Made by a program: the position numbers and the translations under genes
Assembly (NCBI GenBank): GCA_027307045.1
Contig: DAHUXR010000049.1
Span: forward strand, 1-32,725
Length of the DNA: 32,725 bases
Direction: 5' to 3'
Source: Acidobacteriaceae bacterium
GTDB taxonomy: Bacteria > Acidobacteriota > Terriglobia > Terriglobales > Acidobacteriaceae
The notes under the pieces: model-generated
The model's database searches: none
The model's input: only the letters and a program-made list of their open reading frames with translations
Told to the model about the DNA's origin: nothing
In this document: positions 25,255 through 32,725 of the stretch, one piece after another
How positions within the stretch are numbered: position 1 is the first letter of the stretch
Layout: every line of letters starts with the position of its first letter

Positions 25255-25358
25255 AAGCCGCAGATTTCGCTGATCAACAGAGATAAAAAGAATTTGCCGC
25301 GCATGAACGCGAATCATACTTTAGTGTCTTAATCCGTATTTATTCGCGAAATTCGCGC
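25255..25358 (+). repeat. Intergenic repeat, copy 2
   Basis: Second, direct copy of the element at 24532-24654, with the same block order but several substitutions and without the internal 15-base duplication. The two copies bracket the 112-residue gene at 24733-25071. The remaining DNA between 25080 and 25423 shows no gene. Confidence 0.8.
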
Positions 25359-25423
25359 CATTTCCTAATCTGCGACTATCCAGGGAAACCTGCGGCAAAG
25401 CATCTTTTGCCAATTGTTAACTT

Positions 25424-26944
25424 CTAATTGCTCCCAGCCTTTCCCGCATTCTTGGGCGGTGGAATGCTGATATCGATGGGCGTGACCTTGCCAAAGGTTG
25501 AAAGCTGGCGATCAAAATCCTTGGCGTTTCCTACCACCAGCACCGCCATCTTTTCCGGATGGAGATATTTACGGGCGACGCGATCAACGTCAGCGGTCGT
25601 GACTTTTTCAATCCCTGCGCGGAACTGCTCCAGAAAGTCAGGCGGGAAACCGTAAAACTCATAGCGCATACGCTCCGCCAGGACCTTCTGCTTGGAGTCA
25701 AACTCAAAGATGAAGGAATTCAAAATCGAGTCCTTTGCCTTCTTCAATTCAATGGGCTGGACCGTCCCGGTAATGAGCTTTTCCATCTCTTTGCGGAGGG
25801 CCTCAATCCCGGCGGCGGTTGTGGCGCTCTTGGTGCCCATGGCAAAGCGCGTGATCCCAGCATGATCAAAGGCCGTGCCTACGCCGCCGCCTACGGAATA
25901 AGCGAGTCCCTGTTTGGTGCGGATGCTTACGAATAGCCGGGAAGAGAATCCGCCACCGAACAATTCGTTCATCACCTCAAGAGCGTAGTAATCGGGATTG
26001 CGGCGATCGATTCCGAGATCCACCATCTGTATGTCGCTCTGGTTCACGTCATTTTTCTCGACAAAATAAATCCCCGGTTGGGCGGGATTGAATGTGATTT
26101 TTGCGGGAACAAAACGCTCACCCCGGGGCATGTTGGCAAAAGCCTGACGCAATTTTTGTTCCATGGCGGCGGAATCAAAATCGCCGGCAATACCCAGAAT
26201 CATGTTGGCTGGCGCAATGGTGCGTTTGTGCCATTGCAGCAAGTCTTCACGCGTAATGGCAGCCACGGTGTCATACTCGGCCGTGCGGGCGTACGGATTC
26301 TCCGGGCCATAAGCCAACTTGGTGGATTCACGCTGGGCAATGTCATCCGAGTCGTCATTCCGGCGCGAGATCAGGCTGGCAAACTGCTGCTTGGCCAGAT
26401 CAATCTTGTCCTGGCGAAACTCTGGATTCTCCAGAAGATCAAGCACGACAGGGAAGACCTGATCATAATTTTCCTTGAGCGATGACCATGAAAGGAATGT
26501 CGAGTCAGCGCTGTCTGAAGCTTCAACGCGCGCCGCATGAGCCTCAAGGAAATCGTCAAGCTCGTCACCAGTCTTGCTTTTGGTGCCGCCGGTGCGCCAC
26601 ACGTCAGCATAAAGGGAGATCATGCCGACCTTGTCCGCAGGCTCTTCACGCGATCCGCCACGGATGCGGATGGTGCCATCGATCAGCGGCAGCTCGTGGT
26701 CTTCCTGAAGGAAGATCACCATGCCGTTGGGCAGCTCCAGTCGGCGCGGCTCCTGCGGCTTGAATTGATGCAGCGGCGGAATGGGGACTTTTTGCCATGA
26801 AGTGGCAGGAGCGGCTGAAGGCGTGGCTGTTGCCTGTGGAACTTTTGGCGGAATGGGTTTCCGGGCCTGGGCGCCCGCGTTAAACGATAGTGCGTTCATG
26901 GCAAAAATTATTGTTATGAAGAGCAAGAATTTCACCTTGTTCAT
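25424..26944 (-). CDS. M16 family peptidase-like protein, catalytically inactive partner
   Basis: A 506-residue exported protein with a signal peptide (MNKVKFLLFITIIFAMNALS) and a Pro/Ala-rich linker to about residue 62. It then has an M16 fold (RLELPNGMVIFLQEDHELPL, IRIRGGSREEP, VGMISLYADVWRTGG). The zinc motif HxxEH is replaced by Y112-A-D-V-W116, so it cannot bind the catalytic zinc. The second half keeps the substrate-binding Arg/Tyr element (GGGFSSRLFVSIRTKQGLAYSVGG). In heterodimeric M16B proteases one subunit has zinc and the other supplies this Arg/Tyr pair (established). The start overlaps the active M16 gene by 4 bp, so the two are likely partners. Confidence 0.9.
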   Translation of the reverse strand: MNKVKFLLFITIIFAMNALSFNAGAQARKPIPPKVPQATATPSAAPATSWQKVPIPPLHQFKPQEPRRLELPNGMVIFLQEDHELPLIDGTIRIRGGSREEPADKVGMISLYADVWRTGGTKSKTGDELDDFLEAHAARVEASDSADSTFLSWSSLKENYDQVFPVVLDLLENPEFRQDKIDLAKQQFASLISRRNDDSDDIAQRESTKLAYGPENPYARTAEYDTVAAITREDLLQWHKRTIAPANMILGIAGDFDSAAMEQKLRQAFANMPRGERFVPAKITFNPAQPGIYFVEKNDVNQSDIQMVDLGIDRRNPDYYALEVMNELFGGGFSSRLFVSIRTKQGLAYSVGGGVGTAFDHAGITRFAMGTKSATTAAGIEALRKEMEKLITGTVQPIELKKAKDSILNSFIFEFDSKQKVLAERMRYEFYGFPPDFLEQFRAGIEKVTTADVDRVARKYLHPEKMAVLVVGNAKDFDRQLSTFGKVTPIDISIPPPKNAGKAGSN

Positions 26945-28479
26945 TTCTGCTCTCCTTTGGCAGGCTCGGTTGGTTTTGGTTTTTCCGTTTCCGTTTCCAT
27001 GGTTGCCACGGTGCGATTGTCATCGCGAAATGTCTTATTGGCGACGCGGCGAATATCGGACTTGGTGACTTTGTCAATCTCATCAATCTGGCGGAAGAGC
27101 TCGCGCCAGTCACCATAGAGCGCCTGGTACTCGCCCAACTGGAAGGCCAAGCCCTGATCATTGCCCAGGCCACGAATCAAATCAGCCTTGGCGCGCGTCT
27201 TGATCGACTGCAATTCTTCGTCCGTTACATCCTGCGTTTTCAGCTTTTCGATCTCTTCATGGATAGGCCCGGCCATTTCTTCAGCGGTGTGGCCCTGGCT
27301 GGGCGCGGCAAAAAAGAAAAACAGGCTGGGATATTTGTTGCCCGGGAACGAGCCACCCTGCGCGGCAATGGCAATGCGCTTGTCGCGCACCAGAGAACGA
27401 TAGAGCCGGGAAGTGCGTCCTTTGGAGAGCAAATCGGCCAGCACGTCATAGACGGGATCGTCAGGATCGCGGAAGTCGCCGCGATGGTAGCCTTCAACAT
27501 AAAGCGGCTGGCTGCGGTCATGAATCAAAACGGTCCGCATGGCTTGTTGCGGAGGTTCCTGTGTGCGCAACGGGTCAGGCGCGGGGCGCGCGGGGATGCG
27601 GCCAAAGTATTTCTCGATGATCGGCATGGCCTCTGCGGCTTTTAGATCGCCCACTACCGTGACCACAATGTTGGCAGGAACGTAATACTTCTTGAAGAAA
27701 TTCGCGGCATCGGTGGCGGAGAAGGCGCGCAGGTCAGAAGGCCAGCCAACCACGGGACGTCCGTAAGGATGCGCGATGAATGCCGCGCGCAGAAACTGCT
27801 CTATGAGCCGGCCCTGCGGAGAGCTATCAACGCTCATGCGCCGTTCTTCATAGACCACGTCGCGCTCTTTATAAAACTCGCGCATCACCGGCTCAAGAAA
27901 GCGCTCCGACTCCAGGTAAGCCCACAGCTCAAGGCGGTTTTCAGGAAACGAATAGAAGTATGTCGTCTCGTCGCGGTCAGTGGATGCATTGAGCCCGACC
28001 CCGCCCTGGCTTTCAACCACCTCGCCAAACTCATTGGGGACCACAAACTTGTCCGCGGCATCCACGGCTGCCTGCCAGGCTTTTTCAAGCTCCGCAACCT
28101 TCTTTTCGTCGCGCCCAACTTCCTTCAACTTCTCATGCAGATAAGCGGCGTAAGTGGCTTCCACTTTTTCCAGCGCCACTTTTTCAGCCGGCCAGTTTGT
28201 GGTGCCGATCTCATGCGTGCCCTTAAAAGCCATGTGCTCAAACATGTGCGCCAGGCCGGTGATGCCCTGGACTTCCTGCACGGACCCGGCGTCAACGCGC
28301 GTATAGAAGGAAAACACCGGCGCTTCCGGGCGTTCCATTAGCACGATGGTGAGCCCGTTGGGCAGCTTCTTGACGGTGATCCGCTTTTCAAAAGAAGCAA
28401 TGTCCTGGGCGTTGAGGGTGAGAGCGATCGATATGAATCCGACGGCAATTGCGAGGTTGCGCAAACGAGAAATCTTCAT
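26941..28479 (-). CDS. M16 family zinc metalloprotease, active partner
   Basis: A 512-residue exported protease from the ATG at 28479 (MKISRLRNLAIAVGFISIAL); a TTG four codons upstream is the alternative. The inverzincin motif is HMFEH (H78, E81, H82 from this start), in LAHMFEHMAFKGTHEIGT, with the third ligand in the YEERR region about 130 residues later. That spacing is longer than usual because of a helical, charged insert (LHEKLKEVGRDEKKVAELEK). PYGRPVVGWPSDLRAFSATD and FFKKYYVPANIVVTVVGD are typical M16B. It is followed by the inactive partner with a 4-bp overlap. Confidence 0.92.
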   Translation of the reverse strand: MKISRLRNLAIAVGFISIALTLNAQDIASFEKRITVKKLPNGLTIVLMERPEAPVFSFYTRVDAGSVQEVQGITGLAHMFEHMAFKGTHEIGTTNWPAEKVALEKVEATYAAYLHEKLKEVGRDEKKVAELEKAWQAAVDAADKFVVPNEFGEVVESQGGVGLNASTDRDETTYFYSFPENRLELWAYLESERFLEPVMREFYKERDVVYEERRMSVDSSPQGRLIEQFLRAAFIAHPYGRPVVGWPSDLRAFSATDAANFFKKYYVPANIVVTVVGDLKAAEAMPIIEKYFGRIPARPAPDPLRTQEPPQQAMRTVLIHDRSQPLYVEGYHRGDFRDPDDPVYDVLADLLSKGRTSRLYRSLVRDKRIAIAAQGGSFPGNKYPSLFFFFAAPSQGHTAEEMAGPIHEEIEKLKTQDVTDEELQSIKTRAKADLIRGLGNDQGLAFQLGEYQALYGDWRELFRQIDEIDKVTKSDIRRVANKTFRDDNRTVATMETETEKPKPTEPAKGEQK

Positions 28480-28659
28480 AGGCTGTCCCAATCAAGGGTA
28501 AAGGGTGTAGCGGATGTTTTCAAATTGGACGGATAGCCGAAGGAGAAGTGAGCCAGCACCAAACAAGTATATGGACACAGCGCCAGAATAACATTGCTGC
28601 ATGGCCGCCCTAAATGTATAACTGGGGCAATCTTTTTTGCACGCCCAGGAAAACTAAAA

Positions 28660-29130
28660 ATGTCAAAACACCAGGAACTTCTCCAGGAGTTCCGATTATT
28701 TGCTGAAACCGCGGCGAACGCAACAGCGCTGATGACCCACATAGCACAACGGCTGCATGATGAGTTTTCACGTTACAACTGGGTTGGATTCTACCTGGTA
28801 GACAAGGCCGATCCAGGAATGTTGGTGGTTGGCCCTTATGTTGGCAGCTTCAGCCCCAACGCGCGTATCCCAATCAATAAGGGATTGTGCGGCGCGGCGG
28901 CGACCACCAAAAAGACCGTGGTGGTGAATGACGTGGCCCGCGATCCGCGCTATCTTTCCGGGTCGGAAATTGTGAAAGCAAACTTGGTGGTCCCGATTCT
29001 GGCTAAAAATGAGCTGCTGGCTGAGCTCGATATTGAAAGCTATTTCGCCAACACGTTCACCAAAGCGGAGCAGACCTTCGCGGAAGATGTGGCGCAGCTG
29101 GTGGGCAGGTATCTGGAAAAGAAACGATAG
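28660..29130 (+). CDS. fRMsr-like GAF domain protein, copy A
   Basis: A 156-residue single-domain GAF protein from the ATG at 28660 (AGGA upstream); the longer frame to 28594 is not supported by its paralogue. The sequence RYNWVGFYLVDK, LVVGPYVGSF, IPINKGLCGAA, ANLVVPILAKNELLAELDIE follows free-methionine-R-sulfoxide reductase (YebR/fRMsr). In fRMsr three cysteines drive catalysis. Only the one in GLCG (C77) is kept; the one before the IPI strand and the one before the -LVVP- strand are not Cys here (ARIP; SGSEIVKANLVVP). It is therefore more likely a ligand sensor or an altered enzyme (inference). Copy B follows 134 bases downstream. Confidence 0.85.
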   Translation: MSKHQELLQEFRLFAETAANATALMTHIAQRLHDEFSRYNWVGFYLVDKADPGMLVVGPYVGSFSPNARIPINKGLCGAAATTKKTVVVNDVARDPRYLSGSEIVKANLVVPILAKNELLAELDIESYFANTFTKAEQTFAEDVAQLVGRYLEKKR

Positions 29131-29264
29131 CCCGAAGTTGGTGTCTGGCTGGGCTGCTGCTTTGGTTACTGCAGGTGAACACACAATGACATTGTTTGCT
29201 GCGCCTGCTGACTATATAAAAGACAGCAGGGCTGCTGTGAGTCCGCGCGGCCCGTGCCAGAGAA

Positions 29265-29735
29265 ATGTCCAAGCACCAGGAATTGCTTAAAGACTTCGGA
29301 TATGTAGCGCAGTCGGCGCGCACGGTGGATGCGTTGATGGAGGCGATCGTCCAGCGCCTGCATGACACCATGACGCGCTATAACTGGGTGGGATTTTACC
29401 TGGTTGATAAAACACGTCCCGGCAGCCTGAACCTGGGGCCGCATGTGGGCAGCTTTGACCCGCATGAACACGTTTCCCTGGATAAAGGCCTGTGCGGCGA
29501 CGCGGCTTCCAGCAAGAAAACCGTGGTGGTGAACAACGCGGCCACTGATCCACGCTATAAGGCGTCGTCGGCGCTGGTGAAATCAGAGATCGTGGTACCC
29601 ATCTTTACCCGCGGCGCTCTTTACGGCGAAATCGACATCAACAGCTATTTTGCCGATACCTTTAACTTTGACGAACAGAAGTTTGTGGAAGCGTGCGCGA
29701 CGCTGGTGAGCGGCTATCTGGAAAAGACGGCCTAG
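29265..29735 (+). CDS. fRMsr-like GAF domain protein, copy B
   Basis: Also 156 residues and alignable to copy A without a gap; both begin MSKHQELL and share YNWVGFYLVDK, KGLCG and KKTVVVN. By eye more than half of the positions are identical, so this is a tandem duplication that has diverged. The same two fRMsr cysteines are missing (HEHVSLDKGLCG; SALVKSEIVVP). AGAGA lies close to the ATG. Any ligand or partner is unknown. The 134-base gap before it contains a TATATA that might be part of a separate promoter. Confidence 0.85.
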   Translation: MSKHQELLKDFGYVAQSARTVDALMEAIVQRLHDTMTRYNWVGFYLVDKTRPGSLNLGPHVGSFDPHEHVSLDKGLCGDAASSKKTVVVNNAATDPRYKASSALVKSEIVVPIFTRGALYGEIDINSYFADTFNFDEQKFVEACATLVSGYLEKTA

Positions 29736-29789
29736 CAGCTTTTTGCTACAGAAGAAATAGACCGCACGGGCTGGTATGATGTCGCGCGT

Positions 29790-31970
29790 ATGAAATTTCT
29801 TCGACTCGTTCTGCTCGTACTGGTCTTTGCAACTTCTTCCATCGCGCAAAAGCCTAACACTACTGAACCCAACTCGGCTGAACGCGGCCCTACTAAACCC
29901 AGCTTCAGTCTGGAACAGGTGATGAGTTCGCCGTTCCCCACGGCCCTGACCTCGGCGGCAAAAGCCAATCGCATTGCCTGGGTGTTTGACAGCCGGGGCG
30001 AGCGCAACATTTGGATTGCGGATGCGCCTGACTTTGCCGGGCGGCAGGTAACGCACTACCAAGGTGACGATGGCCAGGATATTTTTGCCGTGAAGCTCAC
30101 GCCGGATGGCAAAACCGTGGTCTATGCGCGCGGATCGGAAGTGAGCAGCGAAGGTCACGTAGCAAATCCTGCGACCGATACGAAAGAACCCAAACAGCAG
30201 GTGTGGGCCGCAGACGTGGAGACAGGCAAAACGCGACTGCTGGGCGACATGGGTTGCGGGGAAGAGGATTGCGAGGACATCCAGCTTTCTTCTGATGGAC
30301 TGACCGCGGTTTGGGTGGGGCCGAAGGACCATCTGTGGATGGCCAATGTTGCCGGCGACAAACCTGCCCGCCAGCTTACCGAACTGCGCGGCGACGAAAG
30401 CGAACCGCAGTGGTCTCCTGACGGAAAGCATATTGCATTTACCACGCTTCGCAAGGACCATTCGTTTATCGCGATTTTTGAGCTGGCTGAGCAGCGCGTG
30501 CGATACGTTGCACCCAGCGTTGACCGTGACTTTGCGCCGCGCTGGTCGCCCGACGGCAAGCAGCTGATTTTTATCCGCACGCCCGGAGCGGAGCTACATC
30601 AGCCGCTGATTCCACAACGTCCGCAGCCGTGGGCCATCTGGCTGGCCGACGCCGCAACCGCCCAGGCTCATGAGCTTTGGCACAGCGGCAAGGAGGTGAA
30701 TGATTCGCTGCCACCGTTTGCTAGTGAGTCGCTGAAGTTTGGGGCAGATGGACGAATCGTGTTCTGTTCTGAACAGACCGGCAGGAATCACCTCTATACA
30801 GTTTCAGTCCTCAGCGGTGACCCGAGGGCCGTAGATGTTCTGGGTGGAACCACGGCCACAGTTACTTCAGGTGACTTTGATGTTGAAGACGTTGAACTGA
30901 GCCCCGATAAGCGCACAGTCCTGTTCACTTCAAATGAAAGTGATGTTGATCGGCGCCACATCTGGCGTGCGAACGTGTCCGGCGGTCCGCACCGAGCTGT
31001 TACCAATAGCGCCACCATTGAATGGCATCCGCTCATGTTGGCCGATGGCAAAACGATTGTCTGTTTCGGCTCGACCGCTACATCACCTGCAATGCCGTAT
31101 TACCTGGTTGGCAAAGAACGCGAGATGATTGCCGCCAGCGCTCTGCCGAAAGATTTCCCGTCGGACCAACTGGTTGAGCCGCACACTGTCACGTTCAAAA
31201 GCGAAGACGGGCTGGAAATCCACGGCCAGCTTTTTATTCCGCGCAATCACGCCGCGTCGGCTCCGGCGCTGATCTTTGTTCATGGCGGTCCGCCACGGCA
31301 GATGATGCCCGGCTTCCATTACATGTACTACTACCACAACGCGTATGCGGAAAATCAGTATCTTGCCAGCCGAGGCTATGTTGTGCTGTCAGTCAATTAC
31401 CGCCTGGGCGTAATGTACGGACGCGCCTTCCGTGAGCCTGCCAATGCCGGCTGGCGTGGTTCGTCTGAGTACAAAGACGTGGTGGCGGGCGGGCGATATC
31501 TGCAAGGGCTGGCGTATGTTGACCGCAACCGCATCGGCATCTGGGGAGGCTCTTACGGCGGCCTGCTTACGGCGCTGGCCCTGGCGCGCAACTCAGATAT
31601 CTTTGCCGCCGGGGTGGACTTCCACGGCGTGCATGACTGGTCAGCGTTTTTGGCTGGCCGCGGTGGCGACGCGCCGGACGCCAAAGAAGCGCAAAAGCTG
31701 GCGTATGACTCTTCGCCCGTGGCGTCGGCGTCGACATGGAAGTCTCCGGTGCTTTTTATGCACGGCGACGACGACCGCAACGTGCCTTTCTCACAGACCA
31801 CTGACCTTGTGCAGCGCCTGCGTCGACAGAAGGTTGAGATTGAACAGATCATTTTTCCCGACGAGATTCACGACTTCCTGCTATGGCGGACGTGGGTAAA
31901 AGGGTATAAGGCCACTGCAGAGTTTTTTGATAGGAAGCTGCGGGGCGCGACTCAAGGCAGCCAGCATTGA
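29790..31970 (+). CDS. S9 family prolyl oligopeptidase-type peptidase
   Basis: A 726-residue exported serine peptidase with a signal peptide (MKFLRLVLLVLVFATSSIAQ). Residues about 45-440 form a TolB/WD40-like beta-propeller with repeated SPDGK/TPDGK motifs (AVKLTPDGKTVVYA, EPQWSPDGKHIAFT, APRWSPDGKQLIFI, DVELSPDKRTVLFT). The C-terminal alpha/beta hydrolase carries HGGPPRQM and the triad Ser588 (IWGGSYGG), Asp662 (HGDDDRNVPF) and His694 (DEIHDF). It resembles dipeptidyl/acylaminoacyl peptidases that trim peptides in the periplasm. It probably works alongside the nearby M16 pair in peptide breakdown (inference). Confidence 0.93.
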   Translation: MKFLRLVLLVLVFATSSIAQKPNTTEPNSAERGPTKPSFSLEQVMSSPFPTALTSAAKANRIAWVFDSRGERNIWIADAPDFAGRQVTHYQGDDGQDIFAVKLTPDGKTVVYARGSEVSSEGHVANPATDTKEPKQQVWAADVETGKTRLLGDMGCGEEDCEDIQLSSDGLTAVWVGPKDHLWMANVAGDKPARQLTELRGDESEPQWSPDGKHIAFTTLRKDHSFIAIFELAEQRVRYVAPSVDRDFAPRWSPDGKQLIFIRTPGAELHQPLIPQRPQPWAIWLADAATAQAHELWHSGKEVNDSLPPFASESLKFGADGRIVFCSEQTGRNHLYTVSVLSGDPRAVDVLGGTTATVTSGDFDVEDVELSPDKRTVLFTSNESDVDRRHIWRANVSGGPHRAVTNSATIEWHPLMLADGKTIVCFGSTATSPAMPYYLVGKEREMIAASALPKDFPSDQLVEPHTVTFKSEDGLEIHGQLFIPRNHAASAPALIFVHGGPPRQMMPGFHYMYYYHNAYAENQYLASRGYVVLSVNYRLGVMYGRAFREPANAGWRGSSEYKDVVAGGRYLQGLAYVDRNRIGIWGGSYGGLLTALALARNSDIFAAGVDFHGVHDWSAFLAGRGGDAPDAKEAQKLAYDSSPVASASTWKSPVLFMHGDDDRNVPFSQTTDLVQRLRRQKVEIEQIIFPDEIHDFLLWRTWVKGYKATAEFFDRKLRGATQGSQH

Positions 31971-32039
31971 CGAAGAACGCAGAGTTGTACCGAAAGCTGG
32001 TTGCAGTCCTCAGCGATTTCTCAGTATGCAATTAGTCCA

Positions 32040-32663
32040 TCACTTGATCGAAGTCCGCGCATGGATATAGGCATCAATTACTTTTTCCAACGTTCCCTGC
32101 GCCTCAAGAATGTACTCCACCGCATCTCGCGCCGCGCCATGGCCACCCACGGACAAAGTCTCATGATGCGCCATCGCTTTTACCTGGGGACGAGCATTTG
32201 CCACGGCAATCGCCAACCCGCAGCGCCGCATGATTGGCAGGTCGATGACATCGTCTCCCACGTACGCGATTTGCTCTTCGCGAAAGCCGCTTTCGGCCAG
32301 AATCTTGTCCAGAATGTCTGACTTGTTCTGCGCACCCTGATAAAGGTAGTCGATCTTCAAATCGCGGGCGCGCAACGCCACAGTTTCTGAAATGCGCTTG
32401 GTCACCATTCCGGTTTTCAATCCGCCCAGCCGCGCCAGTGAGATAGCCGTGCCGTCATGCGCGTTGAAACCTTTGGCTTCAATCATGTTCTGGCTGATAA
32501 TGGCGAACCCGGGCTTGTCTGCGTGCTGCTCCGCATGCGCGTCCGTGCTGCGCGGTCCCGATGCCGGAGCAGGGAACAGCCAAATGGAGCCGTCAGTAAG
32601 AACGCCATCCACGTCGAAGAGAATTACTTTGATTTTCTTTGCGCGATCAAGAGAGTCGGTCAT
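32040..32663 (-). CDS. kdsC: KdsC-like HAD phosphatase (KDO-8-phosphate phosphatase family)
   Basis: C0-type HAD phosphatase expected to remove phosphate from KDO-8-P in lipopolysaccharide core synthesis. The 207-residue product has motif I ILFDVDGVLTDG (D17, D19), FNAHDGTAISLARLGGLKTG, motif II Thr in MVTKR, NKSDILDKIL, and motif III YVGDDVIDLPIM. VGGHGAARDAVEYIL is the usual KdsC C-terminal region. Compared with standard KdsC there is an insert of about 30 residues between DGSIWLFP and GFNAHDG, rich in Ala, Ser and His. kdsA/kdsD neighbours, if present, would lie upstream, outside the window. Confidence 0.85.
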   Translation of the reverse strand: MTDSLDRAKKIKVILFDVDGVLTDGSIWLFPAPASGPRSTDAHAEQHADKPGFAIISQNMIEAKGFNAHDGTAISLARLGGLKTGMVTKRISETVALRARDLKIDYLYQGAQNKSDILDKILAESGFREEQIAYVGDDVIDLPIMRRCGLAIAVANARPQVKAMAHHETLSVGGHGAARDAVEYILEAQGTLEKVIDAYIHARTSIK

Positions 32664-32710
32664 TGGTATTTAGTACTTGGTATTTAGCAAAACGCAGCGG
32701 GCTAAATACC
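32663..32710. repeat. Short tandem and inverted repeat upstream of kdsC
   Basis: TTGGTATTTAG occurs at 32663-32673 and again at 32677-32687 (14-base period). The second copy forms a perfect 10-base inverted repeat, GGTATTTAGC (32679-32688) with GCTAAATACC (32701-32710), around a 12-base loop. It touches the kdsC start codon. Confidence 0.65.
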
Positions 32711-32725
32711 GACTACCAATTACCA

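Noticed and set aside
29583..30461. Minus-strand open frame (292 codons) opposite GAF copy B and the S9 peptidase
   Set aside because: The plus strand has clear conserved domains with catalytic motifs; the antisense product has no recognisable pattern.

Overview
The window is a dense, housekeeping-rich piece of chromosome. It most likely comes from a soil-type member of the Acidobacteriota (inference). The evidence is a very large Oar-like TonB-dependent receptor with an N-terminal carboxypeptidase-regulatory-like domain, a GAF-TonB fusion, secreted M16 and S9 peptidases with acidobacterial-style signal peptides, menaquinone-type and Gram-negative genes (ubiE/menG, kdsC, msrPQ), and evenly GC-rich coding DNA. 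No rRNA, tRNA, CRISPR array, phage gene or transposase was seen.

Layout. 1-4.8 kb: the tail of an unknown gene with its terminator, nadB on the minus strand, then aroB and ubiE overlapping on the plus strand, and a DUF3667-like membrane protein on the minus strand. 4.9-11.2 kb: a compact minus-strand histidine operon, hisI-hisG-hisD-hisC-hisB-hisH-hisF-hisA, in which every adjacent pair overlaps by 1-11 bp. 11.2-13.6 kb: a degenerate receiver-domain protein, a small CxxC protein and a MATE transporter. 13.6-19.7 kb: the Oar-like receptor, a short coiled-coil protein and a GAF-membrane-TonB fusion. 19.7-24.5 kb: msrQ/msrP, a DUF2891 protein, murB and a bacilliredoxin. 24.5-25.4 kb: a small unknown gene bracketed by two copies of an intergenic repeat. 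25.4-32.7 kb: an M16 protease pair (one active, one dead), two tandem fRMsr-like GAF proteins, an S9 peptidase and kdsC.

The strongest discovery is upstream of hisI. There is a 24-codon leader ORF with six His codons in seven (H-R-HHHHH), a near-consensus promoter placed so that the mRNA should begin at or next to the leader ATG, and three mutually exclusive RNA hairpins: one covering the His codons, an antiterminator, and a GC-rich terminator followed by a U tract. This is a complete hisL-type ribosome-mediated attenuator and should make the whole operon respond to charged tRNA-His.

The second surprise is that the last gene of this operon, hisA, carries an in-frame TAG where a tyrosine-like codon is expected. 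The break separates the N-terminal catalytic Asp from the rest of the barrel. It is either a sequencing or assembly error, a real nonsense allele, or a recent pseudogene. hisE is not in the operon and must lie elsewhere if the pathway is complete.
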